Assembly: GCF_013284245.2 (NCBI RefSeq)
Contig: NZ_CP085876.1
Location: 3,889,001 to 3,953,000 of the forward strand
Source of the DNA: Brevibacillus sp. DP1.3A
GTDB lineage: Bacteria > Bacillota > Bacilli > Brevibacillales > Brevibacillaceae
Direction of reading: 5' to 3'
DNA length: 64,000 bases
Shown in pieces: positions 25,193 through 33,744 of the stretch. The notes beneath the pieces were generated by a model, which was not told where the DNA came from, ran no database searches, and saw only the letters and a list, made by a program, of their open reading frames with translations. Each line of letters starts with the position of its first letter. Positions within the stretch are counted from its first letter, which is position 1. Made by a program: the position numbers and the translations under genes.

Positions 25193-25306
25193 CTACGTGC
25201 ACCTATCGATAGATTGGTAAACCTCCGGCAACCGATTTGTTTTTTTGTGAACCGCTTCATCTAACAGGAATCGGTTCACACAATCATCTACAACCTCAAT
25301 CTCCAT
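25193..25306 (-). CDS. Possible 37-residue leader peptide of clbC
   Basis: A short frame opening MEIEVVDDCVNRF, with AGGAGG 9 bp before its ATG. Its stop lies about 110 nt before clbC. Its codons 25-29 contain the GCCGGAG strand that can free the clbC ribosome site, so ribosome movement across it could set clbC translation. It follows directly on the ABC-F remnant and could instead be part of that gene's debris. No homologue is recalled. Confidence 0.45.
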   Translation of the reverse strand: MEIEVVDDCVNRFLLDEAVHKKTNRLPEVYQSIDRCT

Positions 25307-25319
25307 CGCTTTCATCCTC

Positions 25320-25454
25320 CTAGAAATGGTTTTCTTTCAGTTCCACAAATGCAAATGAACACGCTCGTAGAGGCTTTTCGCTTACATTCTCAAAGTTGTT
25401 GTCGTACCTGCCATCATAGGCAAACGTCAGGTTCGTTACCTTGATCAATGATAT
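25320..25454 (-). pseudogene. ABC-F ribosomal-protection protein remnant (N-terminus only)
   Basis: Codons 3-23 read LIKVTNLTFAYDGRYDNNFE, the start of Lsa/VmlR-type antibiotic-resistance ABC-F proteins. A perfect AAAGGAGG stands 8 bp before the expected start, but that codon is ATA, not ATG. The frame then runs into an unplaceable tail (KPLRACSFAFVELKENHF) and stops after 44 codons, against roughly 500 for intact members. I infer start-codon loss plus a large deletion that fused this control region to the clbC leader. Confidence 0.65.
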
Positions 25455-25473
25455 GTCGGTAACCTCCTTTGTT

Positions 25474-25597
25474 AAAATAAAAAGAGCTACAAGAAAGTTA
25501 CCTTTCTTGTAGCTCAAAAAAATACGGCAAATCCAGCCCGGTTCAGGGAATGAAAAGGGTATATTTTTTGAGTGAAAAGAATAAGGTAACTTTCTTG
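25474..25597 (-). promoter_or_regulatory. Transcription attenuator of ABC-F type
   Basis: A perfect 13-bp terminator stem (25484-25496 with 25503-25515, GAGCTACAAGAAA) has a 6-nt loop and a TTTTTATTTT tail on the minus strand. Upstream, CAAGAAAGTTACC (25597-25585) is fully complementary to GGTAACTTTCTTG, the loop plus 3' arm, giving a 13-bp antiterminator. This is the classic drug-sensing layout seen before vmlR/vga-type genes. An unusual start (TTG, no ribosome site) could encode a leader peptide across the antiterminator strand. Confidence 0.75.
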
Positions 25598-25842
25598 CCA
25601 ATGAAGAACAAAACAAACTTTGCTTTATTCTTCAAAAAGTGGCAAAAAATATTACATTATCCTCTTCAACTCCAATCGTTTTAAGTGTCAGCACGATCTT
25701 AACATACCCCCTTATACATTGCAACATACTAAAAGACAACCAAAAAATCTAACTTCCCATTGATTTTCATAAACAATTCAAACACACAAATAATAAAAAC
25801 GGCTTCAAAGCCATTAACTGAATAGATTTGGAGGAATGAATC

Positions 25843-26211
25843 GTGGCAGATTTTTTGATGAACCCCGAATTAAAAAGAATAACCGAGGAAGCAATCCAAG
25901 GTCTCACTTTTACGAAAAATTTCCGATCAGCAACTGCCGAGGAATGGTATCTTTTTTTGCCAGGCTATCGCGATCCGCAGACAGAAGGGGCCTGTGGCAA
26001 AGTTATCATACATTACGATTTGATGGGAAATCGAGAGGTGTCCATCAATACCACCGTGATTTTGGATGATCCCAAGCTATATGACCCTACTCTGCACTCG
26101 CTAGTCTATGCAGTAGTGGATGAGACAATTAATCGTTTGGTGGGCTATGCCAATACATTACTTTCCGTGCACGCAGGCTCCAATTCCTATTCAGCTGAAT
26201 ACGTCAGTTAG
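25843..26211 (+). CDS. Conserved-looking protein of unknown function
   Basis: A 122-residue soluble protein opening MADFLMNPELKRITEEAIQG and ending HAGSNSYSAEYVS. No signal, membrane segment or recognisable motif. The GTG start has an excellent TTTGGAGG site. It sits 94 bp before a coat-protein-like gene and may share sporulation timing, but no sigma-E/K promoter is clear to me. Confidence 0.72.
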   Translation: MADFLMNPELKRITEEAIQGLTFTKNFRSATAEEWYLFLPGYRDPQTEGACGKVIIHYDLMGNREVSINTTVILDDPKLYDPTLHSLVYAVVDETINRLVGYANTLLSVHAGSNSYSAEYVS

Positions 26212-26304
26212 ATTCTAGTATCTTTTTCCTGAATATCCATTCCTTCTGAACAAACAATAACAGAGGTTGACAGTCCAAAACAAACGATAGATCAGGAGGC
26301 CATT

Positions 26305-26859
26305 ATGCAACGATTTGCTGCTCATGAATTTTTGGAAACACAAGAAGCACTCCGCTCCAAACACGCCGCGATTGAAATGCACGGATTACTTGCCGAGATG
26401 GCGCAAGACCCTCAATTAACAAGCATCATTAACCGGCATCAGCAAATGATCATGACTGCATACCAACAAGGGATTAGCCTATTGCAAGGAAAAGGATTCA
26501 ACATAGCGCCAGCCCCTATTCAATTACGTGTAGCCCAACCGACTGCTGTTGGTCTAAATAACCCACAGATGGCTGCGCCCAACCCGCACCCAACCCGCTT
26601 GTCTGATATGACAATCGCTACCTTGATGTTGAATTGGCATAAAGCGGGTTCCGCTATCGGAATGCTGTGGGCGGCAGAGTGTGTGGACCCAGGTATCCGA
26701 CAATATCATGTAAATGGCGCGAATGCATGCCAGCAAATGGCGTATGAAACTTGGCAATACTTGAATGCAAGAGGCTACTACCAAGCTCCGCAGCTTGCCG
26801 ATCATACGATGAATACGATGATTAACGCCTACCAGCCTCAACAGCAAATGCTCCTGTAA
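26305..26859 (+). CDS. CotF-like spore coat protein
   Basis: A 184-residue protein of the Coat_F/ferritin-like helical family. It shows helical segments with EFLETQEALRSKHAAIEMHGLLAE, a Pro/Asn-rich linker (APNPHPTRLSDM), a second helical half with IGMLWAAECVDPGIRQY, and a Gln-rich tail. AGGAGG precedes the ATG. Expected to be made in the mother cell and placed on the spore. Confidence 0.78.
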   Translation: MQRFAAHEFLETQEALRSKHAAIEMHGLLAEMAQDPQLTSIINRHQQMIMTAYQQGISLLQGKGFNIAPAPIQLRVAQPTAVGLNNPQMAAPNPHPTRLSDMTIATLMLNWHKAGSAIGMLWAAECVDPGIRQYHVNGANACQQMAYETWQYLNARGYYQAPQLADHTMNTMINAYQPQQQMLL

Positions 26860-26867
26860 GCTACAAT

Positions 26868-26890
26868 AACCGTCCTTGTTTGGACGGTTT
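26868..26890 (+). terminator. Terminator after coat gene
   Basis: AACCGTCC pairs with GGACGGTT, followed by a T run. Confidence 0.82.
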
Positions 26891-26967
26891 TCCATTTGTG
26901 CGAAGCATAGCAACCGGGAACGAGAAAAACCTCCCGGACTCTGGAAGGCTTTGTTTGTTACAAGGTG

Positions 26968-27126
26968 TCAGCGATCTCGAACGGTCTCGGTATTATTTGA
27001 CCAGCCCCAGCTTTCTATTGGTCGTTCCTCATTATCACAGTCTTTACTGTCTTGTATATTTGGGATGACTTGTCCTTCTTCGTCGTGCTTCGAATGGTTG
27101 TCCTGCAAGTTTTTAGATAAATCCAT
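26968..27126 (-). CDS. Possible 52-residue acidic small protein
   Basis: A frame starting MDLSKNLQDNHSKHDEEGQV with GAGGGGGAG close upstream of the ATG at 27126. Hydrophilic and acidic, ending in TETVRDR. It occupies the 320-bp gap after the tdh terminator, with no other gene competing. No family recognised. Confidence 0.45.
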   Translation of the reverse strand: MDLSKNLQDNHSKHDEEGQVIPNIQDSKDCDNEERPIESWGWSNNTETVRDR

Positions 27127-27210
27127 GGTTCTCCCCCTCTCTTTTCGTAATGTGCCCGTAGAACGGGAAAGGCATTCAAAAGTCTTGCACAGTGCATGTG
27201 ATTGGAAAAC

Positions 27211-27262
27211 AAAAAACTGCCACCTCTCTCGTATCACGTACAAGAAGAAATGGCAGTTTTCT
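27211..27262 (-). terminator. Terminator of kbl-tdh
   Basis: AAAACTGCCA and TGGCAGTTTT (27213-27222, 27251-27260) pair, with a T-run on the minus strand, 15 bp beyond tdh. Confidence 0.82.
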
Positions 27263-27276
27263 TTTTCACTCTTCGT

Positions 27277-28239
27277 TTATCCGACTTGTTGGAGCAACTT
27301 TCCCCGCAGTTTTGCGAGCATGTCCTCCGTCATTTTGTCCAGGTCGTACTCCGCTTTGAAGCCCCACTCTTGCAGGGCAGCCGTAGCATCAATGGAGTTC
27401 GGCCAGCTGTCGGCAATCGCCTGACGCACAGGGTCGACTTCATAAGAGAGCGTAAACTCAGGAATGTGTTTACGGATCGCTGCTGCTACATCTTCTGGCT
27501 CAATGCTCATCGCAGTCACGTTGAACGCATTGCGGTGAATGAGCTTGGAGGAATCTGCTTCCATCAGGGAAACAATCGCATTCAGCGCATCAGGCATATA
27601 CATCATATCCATGTACGTGCCTCTGCCGATGTAGGACGTATACGCTCCATGCTGGATCGCCTTGTAGTAAATGTCTACTGCGTAGTCAGTCGTACCACCA
27701 CCTGGAGGCGCTACATACGAGATCAGACCTGGGAAGCGTACGCCACGCGTATCTACCCCAAATTTTTGATAATAGTAATCGCAGAGCAACTCACCGGATA
27801 CTTTATTTACACCATACATGGTCGTAGGCCGTTGAATCGTGTCCTGCGGCGTGTTGTCCTTTGGTGTAGTTGGACCAAATGCACCAATCGAGCTCGGCGT
27901 AAAGAACTGGCAGTTCAACTCACGTGCTGCTTCCAGAGCGTTTACCAGCCCGCCCATGTTCAGGTTCCATGCCAAGAGAGGCTTTGCTTCAGCTGTTGCA
28001 GACAACAGGGCAGCCAAATGCATAATGGTATCCACGCCATGTATCTTCGCCAGCTCAAACATCCGGTTCCCGTCAGTGACATCAAGAACTTCGAATGGAC
28101 CCGATTGCACGACAGGATCGTCTTCGTTTTTCCGGATATCTGTGGCGATGACTTGATCCGCTCCGTAAATATCGCGTAATTTCATGATGAGTTCGGAACC
28201 AATTTGTCCTAACGCCCCGGTTACCAGAATTTTTTTCAT
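27277..28239 (-). CDS. L-threonine 3-dehydrogenase, SDR/epimerase type
   Basis: A 320-residue extended short-chain dehydrogenase: NAD loop [16 protein letters not shown], catalytic Tyr-Lys in [11 protein letters not shown], and the family blocks [22 protein letters not shown] and [11 protein letters not shown]. This clade oxidises threonine to 2-amino-3-ketobutyrate. It overlaps kbl by 4 bp (ATGA), so the unstable product goes straight to the next enzyme. Confidence 0.9.
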   Translation of the reverse strand: MKKILVTGALGQIGSELIMKLRDIYGADQVIATDIRKNEDDPVVQSGPFEVLDVTDGNRMFELAKIHGVDTIMHLAALLSATAEAKPLLAWNLNMGGLVNALEAARELNCQFFTPSSIGAFGPTTPKDNTPQDTIQRPTTMYGVNKVSGELLCDYYYQKFGVDTRGVRFPGLISYVAPPGGGTTDYAVDIYYKAIQHGAYTSYIGRGTYMDMMYMPDALNAIVSLMEADSSKLIHRNAFNVTAMSIEPEDVAAAIRKHIPEFTLSYEVDPVRQAIADSWPNSIDATAALQEWGFKAEYDLDKMTEDMLAKLRGKLLQQVG

Positions 28240-29429
28240 TTCAGGATCCCCATTTCTTTCCCAACTTTTTCGTAGATGCTAAGGGCACGATCCAACATTT
28301 CTTTGCTATGTGCCGCTGTTGGCATATTCCGTACACGGCCAGTTCCTTTTGGTACAGTCGGGAACACGATCGCTTTCGCGTACACGCCCTCTTCATACAG
28401 TCGCTTGCTGAACTCTTGAGTCTGCTGTTCGTCTCCGATAATGCAAGGAGTGATAGGCGTTTCGCTCTCCCCGATATTGAAGCCGAGTTCTTTCAAGCCT
28501 TTTTTGAGGTAATGTCCGTTATCCCACAACTTGTCGTGCAGCTCGGTGCTGTTCATCAAAATATCGATAGCCGCAATGGAAGCAGCCACATCCGCTGGAG
28601 TCAGCGAAGTCGAGAACAGGAACGGTCTGCTGCGTACTTTGAGCCAGTCGATCAGATCCTGGCGTCCCGCTACATAACCGCCGACTACCCCAATTGCTTT
28701 GGAAAGTGTTCCGATTTGGAAGTCGATTTTATCAGACAGGCCAAAATGCTTAACCGTTCCTGCCCCTTTACCGAGAACACCAGAGCCGTGGGCATCGTCT
28801 ACATACGTAATCAAGTCATATTGTTCGGCTACCTCTACGATTTCCGGCAGCTTGGCAACATCGCCATCCATCGAAAATACGCCGTCAGTAATGACCATCA
28901 ACTTTTTATATTTGCCAGATTCTTTCGCTTCCTTCGCTTTCGCACGCAAGTCATCGATATCGGAGTGATTCACACGGATAATTTGTGCACGAGACAGGCG
29001 GCATCCATCAATAATGGAGGCGTGGTTCAACTCGTCAGAAAGAATCGCATCGTCCTTGTCCATGACAGCAGAGATCGCAGCCATGTTGCAGTTAAAACCA
29101 GATTGGTAGGCAATAGCGGCTTCCGTGTGCTTGAAGGCAGCGAGCTTTTCTTCCAGCTTCACATGCAAGTCCAAGGTACCATTAATTGTACGAACAGCCC
29201 CTGCCCCTACGCCGTATTTGCTTGCTGCTGCAATCGCAGCGTCTACAAGACGTTGATCAGTAGCCAAGCCCAGATAGTTATTGGAGGAGAGGTTGATCAG
29301 TTCTTTTCCTGCAATCGTAATGACAGGACCATTCGCGCTTTGCAATGGGTCTATGACGTTGTACAGTCCCTTGCTCTTCAAATCTGCCAGATTTTCATGT
29401 AAAAAATGTTCAAGTGTTTTGCTCGCCAA
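28236..29429 (-). CDS. kbl: Glycine C-acetyltransferase (2-amino-3-ketobutyrate CoA ligase)
   Basis: A PLP enzyme of the alpha-oxoamine synthase family, about 397 residues. Blocks are [67 protein letters not shown] and the PLP lysine in [16 protein letters not shown]. It splits aminoketobutyrate with CoA to glycine and acetyl-CoA. The TTG at 29429 lies 7 bp after GGAGGG; an ATG at 29444 lacks a ribosome site. Confidence 0.92.
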   Translation of the reverse strand: MASKTLEHFLHENLADLKSKGLYNVIDPLQSANGPVITIAGKELINLSSNNYLGLATDQRLVDAAIAAASKYGVGAGAVRTINGTLDLHVKLEEKLAAFKHTEAAIAYQSGFNCNMAAISAVMDKDDAILSDELNHASIIDGCRLSRAQIIRVNHSDIDDLRAKAKEAKESGKYKKLMVITDGVFSMDGDVAKLPEIVEVAEQYDLITYVDDAHGSGVLGKGAGTVKHFGLSDKIDFQIGTLSKAIGVVGGYVAGRQDLIDWLKVRSRPFLFSTSLTPADVAASIAAIDILMNSTELHDKLWDNGHYLKKGLKELGFNIGESETPITPCIIGDEQQTQEFSKRLYEEGVYAKAIVFPTVPKGTGRVRNMPTAAHSKEMLDRALSIYEKVGKEMGILK

Positions 29430-29590
29430 CGAGAATCCCTCCATTATTCAGCCATCGATTAGTAAGTTCCACAAAAACAATTGTTCACGCTGTATGGACA
29501 CATCATTTTGATAAAATTCGCATAAAATCAACTTAATCTACAGACATTTTACCACCATTTACTTAAAACGTCCACATCACAAAGACATAT

Positions 29591-29604
29591 TGTTAACGCT
29601 TTCA
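29591..29604. promoter_or_regulatory. Candidate cre (CcpA) site for kbl-tdh
   Basis: TGTTAACGCTTTCA matches the cre consensus TGWAARCGYTWNCW with one mismatch. It lies 160 bp upstream of kbl, consistent with carbon catabolite control of threonine breakdown. Confidence 0.5.
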
Positions 29605-29676
29605 ATCATTTTCCTTTCGATAATGTCATCTCTCCTACTTTCTCCTTTTGTCTTAATTCGTAGACTCCCGAAAATG

Positions 29677-29714
29677 AAAAAACCACTCTCTTGCTTCATG
29701 TGAGCAGATCGTGG
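29677..29714 (-). terminator. Terminator of the ferredoxin-like gene
   Basis: CCAC...GTGG with TCT/AGA and GCT/AGC inner pairs, then six T residues on the minus strand. The rest of 29430-29676 holds the cre site and nothing else recognised. Confidence 0.55.
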
Positions 29715-29722
29715 CCTTTTCC

Positions 29723-30133
29723 TCATTTTTTTGCCTTTTGTGATTTTAAGATACCAGGCTTGGTGTCTATCGTACGCACAAAACCGTTCGTTTCGAAGCG
29801 ATGCGTCATCAAGGCCTCTACTGGTCTGCCGTTTTGAAAATGCTCTTCCACCAACAGCTGTGCATCTTCTGGCGTCACGTTTTCATACCAGATTCCCTCG
29901 GGGTACACGATCATCACGCATGCGTCCTCACATCGCCCGTTGCAACGCGTGCGGGTTGTATGTACATAGTCATCCAAACCTGCGTTGGTAATCGCTTCGC
30001 GTATCGCTACCGTAACCTCTTCGCCACCCTTGCGCATACAGCTTCCACCATTACAGATCAGCACATGATGCTTTGTCTGAGATAAGTCCCATGTTGCCAC
30101 TACATATCCACTCCGTTCTTGTCCAACATCCAT
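29723..30133 (-). CDS. Thioredoxin-like [2Fe-2S] ferredoxin
   Basis: A 136-residue protein of the thioredoxin-fold 2Fe-2S family. The cluster cysteines appear as CNGGSC and later RCNGRCEDACV. The segment YPEGIWYENVTPEDAQLLVEEH is typical. Probably an electron carrier for an unknown partner. GGGGAGAG precedes the ATG. Divergent from the recombinase gene. Confidence 0.85.
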   Translation of the reverse strand: MDVGQERSGYVVATWDLSQTKHHVLICNGGSCMRKGGEEVTVAIREAITNAGLDDYVHTTRTRCNGRCEDACVMIVYPEGIWYENVTPEDAQLLVEEHFQNGRPVEALMTHRFETNGFVRTIDTKPGILKSQKAKK

Positions 30134-30246
30134 CCACTCTCCCCATCATGACGGTTTCTTGTTCAATTTGCAATTCCCAGAACGTTTGGTTTTTGATAGA
30201 ATATATGTTCGTATACGTTTTACAAAAAGATTTTGGTGGTGAAAGC

Positions 30247-31359
30247 ATGTCCGTTACCAAACAGCGCGATGCCTTGCAGCTTTTGCAAACAGTAGGCTCC
30301 TACCCATGGTATGTCGAAAAGTTTATTGAGCATAAAAAAGCAAAAAAGAATTCACCCTCCACCTTGCTTGGATACCTCCGCGATTTCTCTTTTTTCTTTC
30401 GCTGGATGATGACAGAAGGATTGAGTACCGCGACGGATATGAAGGACATTCCGTTAAGCGATTTGAATGACTTGAAGAAGGAAACGGTAGAAAGCTATAT
30501 TTTATACTTGCAGGAGTCGCATCTATATGAGCGATCCGTTTTGCTCTCGAACCCTACCAAAAGCGCGAAAAAAGAGTATAGCGACCGCACCATCAGCAGA
30601 AAAATATCGAGCCTGAAATCGCTTTTTCATTACTTGTCTGCCCTCGCTGAGGATGAGAATGGGGAATCGTATTTGACGCGGAATGTACTTGCCAAAATCG
30701 AGCTGGAGATCACGGAGCTGACTCCCCTCGCACGCGCCCACGCCATTCGGGCAAAAATCCTGATTGACGACGAAATCTATCAGTTCGTCGATTTTGTCTA
30801 CAACGGATATCTGGCCCATTGTGATACGGAAAAAAAGAAGCAGTATCACATGCAAAACCGCGACCGGGATACTGCCTTGATCGCGATGATTCTCTCCGGT
30901 GGCTTCCGTGTGTCAGAGATCGTCAGTCTCGATCTATCCGACATTATTATGGAAAAAAACCAGTTGAAATTGATCCGCAAAGGAAAGAAAGAGGACGCTC
31001 CTTTTTTCAGTGACTGGGGCAAGGAGTACTTAGCCAAATACTTGCAGCTACGTGACAAATACAATCCCGAACCGCAAGAGGACGCTGTTTTTCTCGCTGT
31101 TTCCCCGACCAATCCGAATGGGCATCGCATTGAAGTGCGGTCTGTCCAAAAACTGGTCAAAAAGTATGCCAAAGCATTCGGCATCCCCGATTTGTCTGTC
31201 CATAAGCTTCGTCACAGCTTTGCTACACAGTTTCTCCGCTTGAATCCTGACCCCCATCAGCTCCAAGCACAACTGGGGCACTCCAAAATCGAAACGACCA
31301 TGCAGTATGCCCATGTACTAGAAGATGCTCTGGGTAAGGCTGTGAACAGAACTACGTAA
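30247..31359 (+). CDS. xerS: XerS-like tyrosine recombinase
   Basis: A 370-residue integrase. The N-terminal SAM-like domain has YLRDFSFFFRWMMTEG. Catalytic residues are Arg 221 (GGFRVSEI), Lys at about 245, His 319/Arg 322 (HKLRHSFATQFL), His 345 (LGHSK) and Tyr 354 (TTMQYAH). Length and the long insert before the catalytic core fit XerS, the single-protein dimer-resolution recombinase, rather than XerC/XerD. No phage or integron genes flank it, which favours a housekeeping role. Confidence 0.85.
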   Translation: MSVTKQRDALQLLQTVGSYPWYVEKFIEHKKAKKNSPSTLLGYLRDFSFFFRWMMTEGLSTATDMKDIPLSDLNDLKKETVESYILYLQESHLYERSVLLSNPTKSAKKEYSDRTISRKISSLKSLFHYLSALAEDENGESYLTRNVLAKIELEITELTPLARAHAIRAKILIDDEIYQFVDFVYNGYLAHCDTEKKKQYHMQNRDRDTALIAMILSGGFRVSEIVSLDLSDIIMEKNQLKLIRKGKKEDAPFFSDWGKEYLAKYLQLRDKYNPEPQEDAVFLAVSPTNPNGHRIEVRSVQKLVKKYAKAFGIPDLSVHKLRHSFATQFLRLNPDPHQLQAQLGHSKIETTMQYAHVLEDALGKAVNRTT

Positions 31360-31378
31360 GCAATACGTCAACAAAAAC

Positions 31379-31431
31379 AAGTGACCAAATCTGCAAGCAC
31401 ACATGTGCCACTGCCGACTGGTCACTTTTTT
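31379..31431. terminator. Terminator between xerS and Mn catalase
   Basis: AAGTGACCA pairs with TGGTCACTT, followed by TTTTTT on the plus strand; T-rich on the minus side as well, so it probably serves both convergent genes. Confidence 0.8.
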
Positions 31432-31453
31432 ACGATCATTTTTCCCCTTCCCT

Positions 31454-32347
31454 CTACATCCCCGCTGACCTTTGCAAGCGCTCCGCGATTTTCATAAAGT
31501 CTTCCCGCGATATACCTGGCGCAAATTCTTCTGGCAGTTCATCTAAGTCCGGAACAGGGCCGCCATCCGGGACGCCTTGAATGACTTCCGCTGTTCCACC
31601 ATCAGGCAACGGGCCGCGCCAAATCATGGCAATATCCTGATAGTCCTGATAGCTGAATGTAAACAGCTTGCGATTCAATCCCATCTCGATATACGGGTGA
31701 GTCGCATCGAATTGTGTGTTATCCAGATTGGGAACAGGCAGCATTTTCGTCATATCCACACCCGTAGCGATCTCCAAGGCTTTGGCGTACGCTATGATAT
31801 GGACGCCCCCTCTGACGAGCAAGTAACCGATCATGGCCCGAGCTGTGGGATGATCCGTCATTTCGTACACCCTCATTTTATGAGTACGCGCCCCACACTC
31901 GAGAAAAAAGTTGTGCAAAAGATCAAGCACCAGATTCCCGCTCGAAAATACGTAATCACCTGTCCATGATTTTCCCATGGAGTCGCCTGGCATCGCAGTT
32001 TGTGCGGTCGCAATAAAATGGTACGTATTGCGCTTATTCAAGCCGTTATTCAGTGGAGTCGTATCAGGGTCCCCTGGTCGCGTAATGCCTTTCATGCACA
32101 AATTGATTGCGTTGGAGACCAGCTCCACATGCCCGACTTCTTCTGCTGTAATGCTGGCGACCAAGTCATAAAAAGGCTTTAGTTTGCTCTTGCCGCGAAA
32201 GTTGAAGGATTGGAACAAATAATTGTTTAGCGTTGACATCTCACCAAAGCGACCGCCCAATAGCTCCTGGACGGCCGCAGCGGCGTTGGCATCTCCGTAA
32301 GCCGGTTCTGGCAGCTCAATTGCCAACCTGTTGATACGAGTAAACAA
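31454..32347 (-). CDS. Manganese catalase
   Basis: A 297-residue non-haem catalase, with MFTRINRLAIELP at the start and the metal-site helices GGRFGEMSTLNNYLFQSF, ITAEEVGHVELVSNAI and FFLECGARTHKMRVYE. It removes hydrogen peroxide with a dimanganese centre. The TTG at 32347 follows GGGGAGGG by 7 bp, giving the standard family N-terminus. The DUF2642 gene lies 70 bp upstream; the pair probably belongs to spore or stationary-phase protection. Confidence 0.9.
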   Translation of the reverse strand: MFTRINRLAIELPEPAYGDANAAAAVQELLGGRFGEMSTLNNYLFQSFNFRGKSKLKPFYDLVASITAEEVGHVELVSNAINLCMKGITRPGDPDTTPLNNGLNKRNTYHFIATAQTAMPGDSMGKSWTGDYVFSSGNLVLDLLHNFFLECGARTHKMRVYEMTDHPTARAMIGYLLVRGGVHIIAYAKALEIATGVDMTKMLPVPNLDNTQFDATHPYIEMGLNRKLFTFSYQDYQDIAMIWRGPLPDGGTAEVIQGVPDGGPVPDLDELPEEFAPGISREDFMKIAERLQRSAGM

Positions 32348-32417
32348 CCTGCTTCCCTCCCCCATTTTGCACTTACCTGTATTGTTTTATGTGGGCGAAG
32401 GGTTGTTTCATACCAGT

Positions 32418-32666
32418 TTAAAACGGCATGACCCAGACGATCTGTTGTATGCGTACAAAAAACGTAGAACCACCCGTCTGTAGTACCACATGGTCAGGTA
32501 GCACATCGACAACGTTTCCACGGACATTCCCTTGGGTTGTTTGAATGGCAACTTCACGCCGTATGACACTTTGCAACGTCTGGTACAAATAAGGGTCAAT
32601 ATAGGAATTCATAGAGGGGGCACTCGACGCTGGTTGTGCTTGTGTCTGAAAAGGATACGAACTCAT
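32418..32666 (-). CDS. DUF2642 (YuzF-like) small protein
   Basis: An 82-residue protein with a disordered N-terminus (QTQAQPASSAPS) and the DUF2642 core YQTLQSVIRREVAIQTTQG through VVLQTGGSTFFVRIQQIVW. The fold is probably a small beta-barrel. Members are found in spore-formers and some are coat-associated. Probably cotranscribed with Mn catalase. Confidence 0.78.
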   Translation of the reverse strand: MSSYPFQTQAQPASSAPSMNSYIDPYLYQTLQSVIRREVAIQTTQGNVRGNVVDVLPDHVVLQTGGSTFFVRIQQIVWVMPF

Positions 32667-32785
32667 AACGTTTTTGGACTCCTTCCTGTAGTTCCTCCCT
32701 GTATTTTATGCCCAAGGGTTGGGATGGGTGAGTGCACAGGAAGTGGCTTACCATTCTGCATGCTTGTTCTGTTCCATAGCAAAAA

Positions 32786-32812
32786 CCCCCTGCCATCCAG
32801 ACAGGGGATTCT
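32786..32812 (-). terminator. Terminator of the GT51 gene
   Basis: CCCCTG and CAGGGG pair around a short loop; the minus strand continues GTTTTTG. Confidence 0.78.
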
Positions 32813-32823
32813 AGCACATTCGA

Positions 32824-33639
32824 TTAATTAGCTGCGCGTTTGGCAGTAGGAACAACGGATATCTGCTCATTCTTTGCCAATGTACTCTCGCTCTGATCGA
32901 TCACTTCCAATTCGTTCATCCGGTCCAACACAACCGCTTGCCGTTCTTTCGCTCGGTCCCAGTTCTTTACCGGTGAGTAACGCTCTGGTCCTTTCGGTAA
33001 AGAAGCCAGCATTGCCGCTTCTCCCAGTGTTACCGCTCGATCCCCAGTTTCTGTTGCTTTTTTTCCGAAGTAAAAGGGAACAGCCTTTCCAATCCCGTAT
33101 TTTCCGTGCCCGAAATAAATGACGTTGAGGTACATTTCGAGCAGTTCTTTTTTGCTGTATCGCTGTTCCAATTGCAAAGCGATCGCGATTTCCTTCACTT
33201 TTCTGGTCATCGTTTTGTCGTTCGTCAGAAACAGGTTCCGCGCCAACTGCATGGTAATCGTACTTCCGCCTTGCACGTAGGCACCTTCCTTGATATCCAC
33301 CCAGATCGCTCGGCTCAATCCAATCGGATCTACTCCTGGATGCTGCATAAACCGATGATCCTCTATTGCAACGAACGCCTTCCACACATGATCAGGCATT
33401 TCGTCCAGCTTTACATAGCTGTCGGATTGCTGTACAGCAGCCAGCTTTTTTTCATCAATCCATATATTCCCTGTCCACGCAAGCACGATCGGCGCAAAGA
33501 TGGCTGCCATCATGATCACGAGAAAACTGATACGTAGTCGTTTTTTCCAACGAACACCGAGTTTTTTGATGCTTTTAGGCATGCTCGCCGCTTCATACAA
33601 GTCGGTGTTTCTTCCTAATGGGATTGGAAGGTGGTTCAT
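32824..33639 (-). CDS. Monofunctional GT51 peptidoglycan transglycosylase
   Basis: A 271-residue membrane-anchored glycosyltransferase: TM at about 36-56, then the GT51 motifs FVAIEDHRFMQHPGVDP (catalytic Glu 93), QGGSTITMQLARNLFL, and KELLEMYLNVIYFGHGKYGI. It polymerises lipid II and lacks the transpeptidase domain of class A PBPs, as MtgA/Sgt types do. AAGGGGG precedes the ATG. Confidence 0.92.
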   Translation of the reverse strand: MNHLPIPLGRNTDLYEAASMPKSIKKLGVRWKKRLRISFLVIMMAAIFAPIVLAWTGNIWIDEKKLAAVQQSDSYVKLDEMPDHVWKAFVAIEDHRFMQHPGVDPIGLSRAIWVDIKEGAYVQGGSTITMQLARNLFLTNDKTMTRKVKEIAIALQLEQRYSKKELLEMYLNVIYFGHGKYGIGKAVPFYFGKKATETGDRAVTLGEAAMLASLPKGPERYSPVKNWDRAKERQAVVLDRMNELEVIDQSESTLAKNEQISVVPTAKRAAN

Positions 33640-33744
33640 ACTGCATTCCCCCTTGCCTTGCTTCTACTCACATTGTAGGGGATGCACGTATTTCGTCCCA
33701 TCGAATCCACTTACAGCAATCTTACAATTTCGTAAGACAAACCA

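Noticed and set aside
27202-29402. Long plus-strand frames (325 and 364 codons) opposite tdh and kbl
   Set aside because: They are antisense shadows of two well-conserved minus-strand genes, with no family match.
28236-29444. ATG at 29444 as kbl start
   Set aside because: No ribosome site precedes it; the TTG at 29429 has GGAGGG at ideal spacing.
30160-30246. dif-like site next to the recombinase gene
   Set aside because: The AT-rich upstream region shows no convincing 28-31 bp imperfect palindrome with a central spacer.
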